Shown here: positions 24,627 through 32,148 of the stretch, in pieces | Numbering within the stretch: the first letter of the stretch is position 1 | Layout of the letters: the number at the start of each line of letters is the position of its first letter | NCBI GenBank assembly: GCA_947626315.1 | Contig: CANQRQ010000007.1 | Span: forward strand, 1 to 64,000 | Direction of reading: 5' to 3' | Origin: an uncultured Oscillospiraceae bacterium | GTDB taxonomy: Bacteria > Bacillota > Clostridia > Oscillospirales > Oscillospiraceae | Length of the DNA stretch: 64,000 bases | The notes under the pieces: model-generated | What the model saw: the letters and a program-made list of their open reading frames with translations, nothing else | What the model was told of the DNA's origin: nothing | Database searches by the model: none | Made by a program: the position numbers and the translations under genes

Positions 24627-25448
24627 TCAATCCCGCCGGTCCTTTTTTTCTCCCTCTTTGGGCTTGTAGGCCCCGAACAGGTTCAGGAACAGGACCTTGA
24701 GCAGGTCCGCGTTCCCCTTGAAAAAGCTGATTTTGGTCGGCGTCTTCCCCTCTTTGGGATACACGCGGCTGACCGGGATCTCGCAGGCTTTGTAGCCCAG
24801 CTGGGTGGCCCGGACGGAGAGATAGGCCAGCAGCTCATAGCCGGTAAAGATCTCCCGCAGCGGCTGCACCCGTCCGTCCCGGAGATAGGCGGCGGAATAG
24901 CCCCGGAAAGCGTTGGTGGTGTCGGTAAAGCGCTGCCCGGCGGTGAGGGAGATGACCGGGGCGTGGAGCAGCCGCACGGCCAGCAGCCGGATCAGCGGCG
25001 TGTTCACCGCCTGCCCGCCCTTCAGAAAGCGGGAGCCCTGGACCAGGTCATAGCCCTGCTCCAGCTTTTCAATGAACCGGGGCACATCCTCCACACTGTC
25101 CTTATTGTTGCCGTCCACGGTGATGACGCCCTTATAGCCCCGCTCCAGGGCCCACCAGAGCCCCATCCGCAGCTGGGCCCCCTGCTTGCCGGGCCCCCGC
25201 TTGACCAGCAGGCTGTTTACCGCCAGGCTTTCCAGCAGCGTCTCCTCCGTGCTGCCGTCCGTGGACCCCCCGTCGCAGATCACCACGTCTGCCCAGGCGT
25301 CCACGCCGCTGTCCTTCGCCCGGCGGAGCTCCGGCTCCAGCCGGCCCTTCTCGTTGATCACCGGGATCAGCAGCGCGTAATCCCGCCGTTTTTCATGAAA
25401 TTCTGCGCAGTCAAAGGCCGGTACGCCGGGCCTGCTCTCATAGCGCAT
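24627..25448 (-). CDS. Family 2 glycosyltransferase, dolichyl-phosphate mannose synthase-like
   Basis: A 273-residue GT-A enzyme. LLIPVINEKGRLEPEL begins the Rossmann-like fold; VVICDGGSTDGSTEETL holds the nucleotide-binding Asp pair and ITVDGNNKDSVED replaces the usual DxD-bearing motif. QGSRFLKGGQ and TDTTNAFRGYSAAYL follow the DPM1-like pattern. There is no C-terminal membrane anchor. It probably transfers a sugar from a nucleotide sugar to a lipid or glycan acceptor; the sugar is unknown. GAGGAG precedes the ATG, and it lies 13 nt after the sugar-isomerase-like gene. Confidence 0.88.
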   Translation of the reverse strand: MRYESRPGVPAFDCAEFHEKRRDYALLIPVINEKGRLEPELRRAKDSGVDAWADVVICDGGSTDGSTEETLLESLAVNSLLVKRGPGKQGAQLRMGLWWALERGYKGVITVDGNNKDSVEDVPRFIEKLEQGYDLVQGSRFLKGGQAVNTPLIRLLAVRLLHAPVISLTAGQRFTDTTNAFRGYSAAYLRDGRVQPLREIFTGYELLAYLSVRATQLGYKACEIPVSRVYPKEGKTPTKISFFKGNADLLKVLFLNLFGAYKPKEGEKKDRRD

Positions 25449-25461
25449 ATGCTTCTCCTCT

Positions 25462-26256
25462 TTAGTCCGCCGGGAACAGGGCCCGGACCGCCTCCATCGC
25501 CTTTTTCAGCGGGAACAGCTCCTCCTGCCGGCCCATCTCGATAGAGACAAAGCCCGCGTAGCCCTCCGCCTCCAGCAGATGCCGGAGTTCCCGGTGGAGC
25601 TCCCGGTCCTCCAGGGGCTTCAGGCCCGGTTCGCTGATGTGCACATGGCTGATCTCCCGCACACGGCCCCGGAGGAGCGCCAGGCTCTCCCGGTTGGCCA
25701 GCACCGTCCCCAGGTCCAGGTTCAGGCCAAAGCCGGGGGACGCCACCTGCCCGATCAGCTCCAGGGCGGCAGCGGTGCCGTTGATGTAGTTGGTATTGTA
25801 GAGGAGGGGATTGGCCTCCATTCCGATGACGCAGCCTCTCTCCGCCGCGTAGGCCCCCAGCTCCCGGAAAAAGGGGATGGCCGAAGCGGGGTCCGCCCCC
25901 TCCGGGAGGCTCCGGTTTTTCGGACAGCCGAAAACCAGATTCCGGCATCCGATCGCGGCGGCAAAGTCCACGGCCCTTTTGGTGTAAGCCGTCAGGGCCG
26001 CCCGCTCCTCCGGGCTCCCGAACAGTCTTTCCCCCCGGCCGAACCAGATGGACTGCATGGACGGGACCGTGAAGCCCCACTCTCTCCGCAGCTGGCCGGC
26101 CCAGGCCGCCGCCTCTTCCAGCCGGTCATAGGGCCGCTCCGGGAAGACGCGTGTGGGGGCGATCTCCAGACCGCTGTAGCCCAGGTCCCGCATGAGCCGG
26201 AAAATCTCTCCGTCCCGCTCCGGGCCCCAGGCGATGTTCGATACCGCAAGCTTCAT
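25462..26256 (-). CDS. Sugar phosphate isomerase/epimerase (AP-endonuclease 2 fold)
   Basis: A 264-residue TIM-barrel protein of the xylose-isomerase-like group. MKLAVSNIAWGPERDGEIFR starts strand one; FGCPKNRSLPEG, CVIGMEANPLLYNTNYING (Glu ligand), GLNLDLGTVLANRESLALL, ISHVHISEPGLKPLE (His ligand) and FVSIEMGRQEE supply the metal site. Substrate unknown, likely a keto-sugar or inositol-like compound used by the cluster. The start at 26256 overlaps the upstream membrane-protein gene by ATGA, so translation is coupled. Confidence 0.85.
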   Translation of the reverse strand: MKLAVSNIAWGPERDGEIFRLMRDLGYSGLEIAPTRVFPERPYDRLEEAAAWAGQLRREWGFTVPSMQSIWFGRGERLFGSPEERAALTAYTKRAVDFAAAIGCRNLVFGCPKNRSLPEGADPASAIPFFRELGAYAAERGCVIGMEANPLLYNTNYINGTAAALELIGQVASPGFGLNLDLGTVLANRESLALLRGRVREISHVHISEPGLKPLEDRELHRELRHLLEAEGYAGFVSIEMGRQEELFPLKKAMEAVRALFPAD

Positions 26257-27530
26257 TTCAAGCTCCGTTCCATGCTGTCCTCTTGCCCGTACAGCAGCCG
26301 GAAATTCTTTGAGATCAGCCGGTTCTCCATCAGGAAGCGGACCAGGATATAGGCGCAGATCTGCACCCAGCCCAGATACCACAGCACCGGGTTAATGTGG
26401 GGGTGAAAATAGGAATGGGCCTTCGCCAGGACAAACCAGGAGAGGGGCGCCAAAACCGAGACGAGATACAGGCTGCCTTCAAACCGGCAGTCTTTTTTCT
26501 GCCCCCACTTCTGATAGGCCAGGCAGCCCGCCGTCAGCAGCAGGACCAGCAGCATGCTCTTGCCGTGGGTGCTGCCCCAGAGATAGAGCTTCAGGGTTGC
26601 AAACACGGAGGCGTTCATGGCCTCGCTGAACTCCTCGCCGTAGTTCTCCGCGTTTCCGTAGGTCCTGCGCTCGATCAGCTCCACCTTCAGCAGCGCCAGG
26701 CCCTGCCCCACGTCCCCGCCGCCGTAGAGCCAGGCGTGGATCAGCAGCGCGGCAAAAAAGCCCAGCAGGCAGGCCAGACCAATGGCGATGAGCAGGCCGG
26801 TCAGTTTTTTCCGCTCCTCCTTCCGGAAGAGCCACTCTGCCGCCGGGAACAGGATCCCCGCCATCATCACAGACGACACATACTCATAGCCGCACAGGCA
26901 CTTGACAAAGACCGCCAGAAAATAGAGCGGCACGATCACCCAGCGCAGCCTGGGGTGGTTCAGAGCCAGAAGGCCCAGCAGCATCGGGATGAACCAGAGG
27001 AAGCTGAGCCAATACATGCTGCCGGCAAACTTTGAAAGCCAGGGGGACAGCACCGAGACCCCCAGAAAGCAGGCGGCGAACACGAAGTCATATCTTTTGC
27101 AGATCTGCCAGCAGATGCACAGGAGGAAAAACGAGAGGCCCGCCATACAGGCCAGATGCAGCAGCTGTTCCGCCGCCGGGCCCGGGATCAGCCCCGCCAC
27201 CCAGCGGTACACGATACCCTGAATGCCGATCTGGGAGGTGTAGGGTATGTAGCTGTAGCCGTCGGCCAGCACCGACGCCTCGTCGCCGTTGATTTCCGTC
27301 AGCAGCCGGTTGTCGCCGAACCAGATGCGGCCCAGGAAGAAGCCGTGGCCGTCCGCCTCCAGGCCGTTCTGCTCGGCGATCATCGGCCCCACCGCCAGCG
27401 CTTCAGACGCCTTCTGGAAAATGGAATCCTTGCTCTCCCGGAAATAATAGCACTCCATCAGGAAAAACAGAACGCAGAATACAAGGAAAAGGCACAGGCC
27501 TTTTTTGGTTTTCTCTCTACTGTCAATCAT
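26253..27530 (-). CDS. Polytopic membrane protein of the glycan cluster
   Basis: A 425-residue protein with about ten predicted membrane spans (LCLFLVFCVLFFLMECYYF; LLHLACMAGLSFFLLCICW; WVIVPLYFLAVFVKCLCGYE; LLIAIGLACLLGFFAALLIH). An extracytoplasmic first loop (about residues 35-110) and repeated large loops resemble GT-C-type lipid-linked sugar transferases or O-antigen-modifying membrane proteins, but I find no decisive motif. It overlaps both neighbours (4 and 8 bases), so it belongs to the same translation unit. Confidence 0.7.
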   Translation of the reverse strand: MIDSREKTKKGLCLFLVFCVLFFLMECYYFRESKDSIFQKASEALAVGPMIAEQNGLEADGHGFFLGRIWFGDNRLLTEINGDEASVLADGYSYIPYTSQIGIQGIVYRWVAGLIPGPAAEQLLHLACMAGLSFFLLCICWQICKRYDFVFAACFLGVSVLSPWLSKFAGSMYWLSFLWFIPMLLGLLALNHPRLRWVIVPLYFLAVFVKCLCGYEYVSSVMMAGILFPAAEWLFRKEERKKLTGLLIAIGLACLLGFFAALLIHAWLYGGGDVGQGLALLKVELIERRTYGNAENYGEEFSEAMNASVFATLKLYLWGSTHGKSMLLVLLLTAGCLAYQKWGQKKDCRFEGSLYLVSVLAPLSWFVLAKAHSYFHPHINPVLWYLGWVQICAYILVRFLMENRLISKNFRLLYGQEDSMERSLK

Positions 27531-28455
27531 TCCCGCTCACCTGCTCCTCAACAAATTTCCGAATCTCCGCCAGGATCTCTTCTTTTCCGCAGATATAGCC
27601 GTCCGTTCTGCCGAACAGGGCGCTGTGGACGGTCCGGTAGTCATAGCCGGCAGGGGGGCCGCCCAGCTCGTTGCGAAAGTCCTCACCGGTGAGGAAGCGG
27701 TAGAGCTCCCCCGCCGAAACCGGCTCTGTCGCCGGGTGGAACAGCCGCAGGTTCTCCCGGAGAGCCAATTCAATGTCCCCCCAGAGCCGCGCCAGCGGAT
27801 AGAACTGGAAGACGCTCCGGCTGTCGGTAAAGTTCAGGGCGCTGAAGCCCAGCCGGGCAAAGCGCTCTTTCAGAAGGGCCCGCTCCTCCCCGTTCAGCTC
27901 CCGCAGCTTGTAAAAGCCGTTGTCCTGCAGGCGGTAATAGTCCGCCAGCGGCGGCCAGGCCCGGCTCAGCTCCGCGAACTTTCCGCCGTTGAGCATGGAG
28001 GGGATCCGGTGGATGAAGTCGTAGAGAAAGTTCTTCTTGAGATTCTTCCCGAACAGCGCCGGGAGCCGGACGATCAGCGCCTCCGGATCGTACTGCCGCA
28101 CCCAGCGCTCCAGCTGATAGCGGTTGCGGCCGTAGGGAGCCAGCCCCTCCGTGGAGATCTCCGTGTTCTCGTCCACCCCTCTGGGCGTTTTGAACACGTC
28201 GATGGTGGAGATCAGCACCACTCTTTCCGGCTCGATCCGCCGGATGTTCTCCTCCGCCTGGTAAATCAGCGCCAGGTCCTTTTCCGGCGCGCTGTTGGCC
28301 AGGAATTTTTCCGCCCGCAAACCGGCATAGACCAGCAGCTCCGGCCCGGTGCCGGCGGCCTCGTCGATATTTTTGGAGTTGTAGAGGCGGTCAAACTGCC
28401 CGTGCTCGGCCAGGTTGCTGCCCACAAATCCGGTGTATCCCACCAATGCCCGCAT
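27523..28455 (-). CDS. NAD-dependent epimerase/dehydratase-like protein
   Basis: A 310-residue extended short-chain dehydrogenase. The nucleotide-binding motif is VGYTGFVGSNLAEHGQF at the extreme N-terminus. VVLISTIDVFKTPRG carries the strand-5 Ser/Thr region. Where active enzymes have YGxxK, this one has PYGRNRYQLERW, with Arg in place of the catalytic Lys, so activity may be altered. The C-terminal half (GELYRFLTGEDF) is family-like but divergent. It overlaps the membrane-protein gene and follows a glycosyltransferase by 11 nt. A nucleotide-sugar modifying role is inferred from context. Confidence 0.82.
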   Translation of the reverse strand: MRALVGYTGFVGSNLAEHGQFDRLYNSKNIDEAAGTGPELLVYAGLRAEKFLANSAPEKDLALIYQAEENIRRIEPERVVLISTIDVFKTPRGVDENTEISTEGLAPYGRNRYQLERWVRQYDPEALIVRLPALFGKNLKKNFLYDFIHRIPSMLNGGKFAELSRAWPPLADYYRLQDNGFYKLRELNGEERALLKERFARLGFSALNFTDSRSVFQFYPLARLWGDIELALRENLRLFHPATEPVSAGELYRFLTGEDFRNELGGPPAGYDYRTVHSALFGRTDGYICGKEEILAEIRKFVEEQVSGND

Positions 28456-28466
28456 AACAGTCCCTC

Positions 28467-29399
28467 CTACCGGCTCAGTTTTTCCAGGCTCTCAAAGCTG
28501 TAGTGCTTGCGTTTAAACACCAGATCCACCAGGATCTGCAAATATTTGATGATCACCGTCAGCACGGCAAAGACGCCGAACAGGGCGACGGACAGAAAGA
28601 GGATCGTGGTGGTCCAGCCTTCCACCGGGTTTTTCAGCAGGTACACCGCCAGAGAGTAGACGCACATAAAGGCGGAGATGCCCATCATCAGCGCCGTCAT
28701 GGCAAAGGAGAAGCGGTAGCCCAGGTTGGAAAACAGGATCAGCGCGTCCACCGCCAGGCGCCGGCGGTAGCGGCGCTCCGCCGCGTCCTGGGCCGGAGCG
28801 GGGCCGGCGGCGGCATAGCTGAGCCGTGCCGTCTTCAGGCCGCAGTTGGCGTAGACCGCCTTCCGGTAGGGGACGGTCTTGTTGATGCTGCTGATCCGGT
28901 TGATCACCCGGCGGCTGAGGATGCGGAAGCTCTCCGTCGTCAGCTTGTAGGGAAACTCCGCGAAATGGTTCAGCACCCGGTAAAAGAGCCGGGAGCTCAG
29001 CCGCTGCTTCCGGTCCGGCACGGCGCTGACAATGTCGTAACCCTCCAGCGCCTTTTGATAGACCGCCAGGATCTCCTTCTCCCCGTAGTCGGTGTCCAGC
29101 GTGTCAAACTCAAACACAAAGTCGCCGATGGCCAGATCCACGCCCGCGTTCATAGCCAGCTCCAGGCCGTGGTAGTAGCTCATGTTCAGGATGGAGACGC
29201 TGCAGCTCCCGCTCCGGCCGGCGGCGGAGCGGACCTCCTCCACGCCCCGGTCCTCCGAGGCGTCGTTGACGCAGATGAGCTCGGTGTGCTCAAAATTCGT
29301 CTCCAGGGTCTCCGTCAGCCGCTCCAGAAAGGGGCCGATCCGGCCCTCTCCGTTGTGCAGGTACACAACCGCCGACACAAAATTTTTCTCCTTATTCAC
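28467..29399 (-). CDS. Family 2 glycosyltransferase with C-terminal membrane anchor
   Basis: A 310-residue protein similar to GtrB/DPM1-type polyprenyl-phosphate sugar transferases. The N-terminal GT-A domain has AVVYLHNGEGRIGPFLERL, ELICVNDASEDRGVEEV and FVFEFDTLDTDYGEKEI, the last with a D-x-x-D metal motif. Two C-terminal membrane helices (FSFAMTALMMGISAFMCVYS; ILFLSVALFGVFAVLTVIIK) anchor it. It probably charges a polyprenyl carrier. It starts four bases before the end of the FAD oxidoreductase gene (coupled). Confidence 0.88.
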   Translation of the reverse strand: MNKEKNFVSAVVYLHNGEGRIGPFLERLTETLETNFEHTELICVNDASEDRGVEEVRSAAGRSGSCSVSILNMSYYHGLELAMNAGVDLAIGDFVFEFDTLDTDYGEKEILAVYQKALEGYDIVSAVPDRKQRLSSRLFYRVLNHFAEFPYKLTTESFRILSRRVINRISSINKTVPYRKAVYANCGLKTARLSYAAAGPAPAQDAAERRYRRRLAVDALILFSNLGYRFSFAMTALMMGISAFMCVYSLAVYLLKNPVEGWTTTILFLSVALFGVFAVLTVIIKYLQILVDLVFKRKHYSFESLEKLSR

Positions 29400-30520
29400 T
29401 CTGCAAGCACCTCGTCCAAATCATACACCGTGTTGATCTTGCCGGACAGCACGGAGACGCAGCCCGGCTCTCTGGAGTGGACCTTGATCACTGTCGGCCG
29501 GGAATCGTCTATCTCCGAGCTCTTCAGAATGGGCTTCATGGAAAACAGGGAGCTCCGGTAGCTGAACTGATACTCGTCCCGCAGGTATTTCCTGGCCGGG
29601 CCCGCCATAAAGGGGAAGGCCGTCTCCGGCCGGTTTGGGCAGTCCCGGCAGTTGCCCAGATGGCTGGGGGAGCAGAAGCGCTCGTTCCCTGCCTGGCAGC
29701 TGAAGCGGGGCAGGCTCTCGTAGCAGGTGGAATGGGGGGTGAAGCTCACCGCCGTCAGGGAGTGGACCCCGGTCCTGCCGAAGGGCATGATGGAGAAGAA
29801 GGGCCCGTCCATCACGGTAAAGCCGTAATCCCGCAGCCGGTCGCTGCAGTCGCAGAGGATGATCTCGCACAGCTCATACTTGATTTTGAAGGGCTCATAG
29901 CCCAGCAGCGCCAGGATCTGGTTGGCGGAGGCATAGGTGGTGTTGAGCAGGAAGCCGGCGTCATACCGCTCTCCCTCCTCTGTCACCACCGTATAACGGT
30001 CGCCTCCCCGCTCAATGGCGCGGATGCGCCGGCCGTACAGGACCGTCACATTGGGAAGCAGGCCGATCTTTTCCGTAAAATACGCCTTCAGGAGGGAGGC
30101 GTCATAGGTGTATTCTCTCGTTAAAAACGCGCCGTCGCACATGCCGGGCTTAAAGTACCGGGAGGGGGCCAGCTCCTCGCAGGGGATCCCCGCGGCCCGG
30201 CAGAAGCCCATGAACTGCTCCGCATCAGTCCAGGAGTACCGGGCGGAGGTGGCGTAGATTTTCTGGTAAGCCTTGTTGATGCAGAAGGCGTAGTCCCGGT
30301 TGAAGCGCTCGAAATAGCCTGCGGAGCGGCTGGCGGTGGACAGGCTTCTCGGGTAGTGATAGCCCTGGTGGACCCGGGCCTGGTTGGCATAGGTGGCCCG
30401 GCCAAAGGGCTCGCCGTCACATTCCAGCACCAGCACCCGCTGTCCTCTCCGGCCGCAGAACAGCGCCGCGTACAGGCCGTACAGGCCCGCCCCGATGACA
30501 ATTTTATCGTACACGCGCAT
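29396..30520 (-). CDS. FAD-dependent oxidoreductase of the glycan cluster
   Basis: A 374-residue flavoprotein of the glycine/D-amino-acid oxidase-like group. The dinucleotide-binding motif YDKIVIGAGLYGLYAALFCG and its VLVLECDGEPFGRATYANQA extension are at the N-terminus. A cysteine-rich stretch (SCQAGNERFCSPSHLGNCRD, about 283-302) could bind metal. Similar proteins occur in capsule and surface-glycan loci, but the substrate is not known. It is the first gene of the overlapping minus-strand set; DUF523 ends only 32 nt upstream, so read-through from that operon is possible. Confidence 0.82.
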   Translation of the reverse strand: MRVYDKIVIGAGLYGLYAALFCGRRGQRVLVLECDGEPFGRATYANQARVHQGYHYPRSLSTASRSAGYFERFNRDYAFCINKAYQKIYATSARYSWTDAEQFMGFCRAAGIPCEELAPSRYFKPGMCDGAFLTREYTYDASLLKAYFTEKIGLLPNVTVLYGRRIRAIERGGDRYTVVTEEGERYDAGFLLNTTYASANQILALLGYEPFKIKYELCEIILCDCSDRLRDYGFTVMDGPFFSIMPFGRTGVHSLTAVSFTPHSTCYESLPRFSCQAGNERFCSPSHLGNCRDCPNRPETAFPFMAGPARKYLRDEYQFSYRSSLFSMKPILKSSEIDDSRPTVIKVHSREPGCVSVLSGKINTVYDLDEVLAE

Positions 30521-30552
30521 CCCTCTTTCGCGCCCTGGGGCGCTTCTGTCTG

Positions 30553-30999
30553 TTATAGGTCCAGCAGCTCCCCGATCTGGCTCTCGCCGAAGAGCTCCAG
30601 GCCCGCGGCTCTCAGCTTCTCCGCCGCCACCCCGTCTCCCGGGACGGTGACGCCGGAAAAGCTGCCGTCATAGATCCGCCCGCTGCCGCAGGAGGGGCTC
30701 CGCTCCTTCAGCAGGGCCTTCCGGCAGCCGAAGCGCTCCGCCAGGGCCAGGGCAGTCTCCCCGCCCTTCTCAAAGGCCGCGGTCACGTCCTCTCCGCCCC
30801 GACCCAGTACCCGGCCGTCCAAGCGCTCGCTGGGTTCCCGGGGCGCGGGCAGGCCGGAGGCGGTCTCCGGGCAGACGGGCACAAGCCGGTACCTTTCCCG
30901 CAGTCCGGCCAGCTCCGCCGCCGGGAGGGCGTTGTGCCCGCCGTCGTATTTGCAGCGCACGCCCAGCAGGCAGGCGCTGATCAAAAGATTCTCTTTCAC
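30553..30999 (-). CDS. DUF523 family protein
   Basis: A 148-residue cytosolic protein. The family signature is complete: ISACLLGVRCKYDGGHN at the N-terminus, VPVCPETASGLPAPREPSER, and ALLKERSPSCGSGRIYDGSF. The conserved cysteines (CLLGxxC, CPE, SPSCG) suggest a metal or iron-sulfur site. Function is unproven; some relatives affect tRNA thiolation or 2-thiouracil processing. It follows the rhomboid gene by one base and is thus co-transcribed. Confidence 0.92.
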   Translation of the reverse strand: MKENLLISACLLGVRCKYDGGHNALPAAELAGLRERYRLVPVCPETASGLPAPREPSERLDGRVLGRGGEDVTAAFEKGGETALALAERFGCRKALLKERSPSCGSGRIYDGSFSGVTVPGDGVAAEKLRAAGLELFGESQIGELLDL

Positions 31000-31000
31000 C

Positions 31001-31564
31001 CTACCGCCTCATGCTCAGGCCCAGCACCGCGCCGCAGATGCCGCCGATGATATGGGTCAGCTGGGACACATTGTCGCTCAGCACCACGCCGTCCACGATC
31101 TCCCCGCCGATGTACAGCACCATCACCAGGATCAGGGTGATGGGGATATAGCCGTCCTTCATGCCGGAGAGGGAGGACATGACGATCATCATAAAGGCGA
31201 TGCCGGAGGCGCCCAGCAGGGCGATGTTGGGGAAGAACAGCCACTGGACCAGGCCGGACACCAGGGCCGTCAGGAAGATCGCCCAGAACAGGCTCCGGCT
31301 GCCGTACTTCTCCTCCAGCGGCGGGCCCACCACCAGGATCATCATCATGTTGCCTATGTAGTGGGAATAGCTGCTGTGCCCCAGCACGTGGAGCACAAAG
31401 CGGGGGTAGGCCAGAGTATCCGCCAGGGAGCAGCGGTAGACGCTGAACAGGTGCTGGGTGGTCCAGCCGCCGGTCACCCTGTCCAGGGCCAGCGCGGCCA
31501 GGGCCAGCAGCGAGAAGGTCAGCACCACCGGAGAGTTGTACTGCAGCCGCACCATCCGCCTCAT
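31001..31564 (-). CDS. Rhomboid family intramembrane serine protease
   Basis: A 187-residue, six-span integral membrane protease. The catalytic dyad is visible: Ser120 in LLGASGIAF (the GxSG motif) and His171 in [17 protein letters not shown]. The [17 protein letters not shown] segment matches the conserved H-x-x-x-N region of rhomboids. Substrates are unknown. It overlaps the macro-domain gene by four bases and DUF523 follows directly. Confidence 0.9.
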   Translation of the reverse strand: MRRMVRLQYNSPVVLTFSLLALAALALDRVTGGWTTQHLFSVYRCSLADTLAYPRFVLHVLGHSSYSHYIGNMMMILVVGPPLEEKYGSRSLFWAIFLTALVSGLVQWLFFPNIALLGASGIAFMMIVMSSLSGMKDGYIPITLILVMVLYIGGEIVDGVVLSDNVSQLTHIIGGICGAVLGLSMRR

Positions 31565-32085
31565 AGGCCGGCCTCCAGCTCCGCCAGGGCCGTCAGATAG
31601 GCGCTCTCGGTGCCCGCGTCAAAGCAGACCATGCGCACCCGCTCTATCTCCGGGTGCCCGGCCAGATAGGCGGAAATGGTTTTAATCGCGATCCGGGAGG
31701 CCTTGTCCAGGGGGAAATGGTAGACCCCCGTGCTGATGGAGGGGAAATCCACCGTCCGGCAGCCGTTTTCCGAGGCCAGCTCCAGGCAGGAGCAGTAGCA
31801 GGAGGCCAGCAGCTCCTCCTCTCCCCGGCCGCCCCCGTGCCAGACGGGGCCCGGCGTGTGGATGACGTACTTGGCGGGCAGACGGTAGCCTCCGGTGATT
31901 TTGGCCTTGCCGGTCTCACAGCCGTGCAGGGTCCGGCACTCGGCCAGTAGCTCCGGCCCGGCGGCCCGGTGGATCGCGCCGTCCACCCCGCCGCCGCCCA
32001 GCAGGGAGCAGTTGGCGGCGTTGACAATGGCATCCACCGCCTGGCGGGTGATGTCTCCGCGGATGATCTGAATCCTCTTTTCCAT
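31561..32085 (-). CDS. Macro-domain protein (O-acetyl-ADP-ribose deacetylase-like)
   Basis: A 174-residue YmdB-type macro domain. [20 protein letters not shown] starts the fold and [20 protein letters not shown] is the ADP-ribose-binding loop; [12 protein letters not shown] and [17 protein letters not shown] complete the site. It removes acetyl or ADP-ribosyl groups from ADP-ribose conjugates. It is the first gene of a three-gene overlapping set with rhomboid and DUF523. Confidence 0.93.
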   Translation of the reverse strand: MEKRIQIIRGDITRQAVDAIVNAANCSLLGGGGVDGAIHRAAGPELLAECRTLHGCETGKAKITGGYRLPAKYVIHTPGPVWHGGGRGEEELLASCYCSCLELASENGCRTVDFPSISTGVYHFPLDKASRIAIKTISAYLAGHPEIERVRMVCFDAGTESAYLTALAELEAGL

Positions 32086-32121
32086 AGCTTTTCTCCCGTA
32101 TCGATCAAGTTATCAAATTTA

Positions 32122-32144
32122 GGCCCGGCATGCAATGCCGGGCC
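32122..32144 (-). terminator. Hairpin terminator after clpE
   Basis: GGCCCGGCAT (32122-32131) pairs with ATGCCGGGCC (32135-32144) around a 3-nt loop. On the minus strand it starts 5 nt after the clpE stop and is followed by TAAATTTG. Confidence 0.6.
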
Positions 32145-32148
32145 GTTT

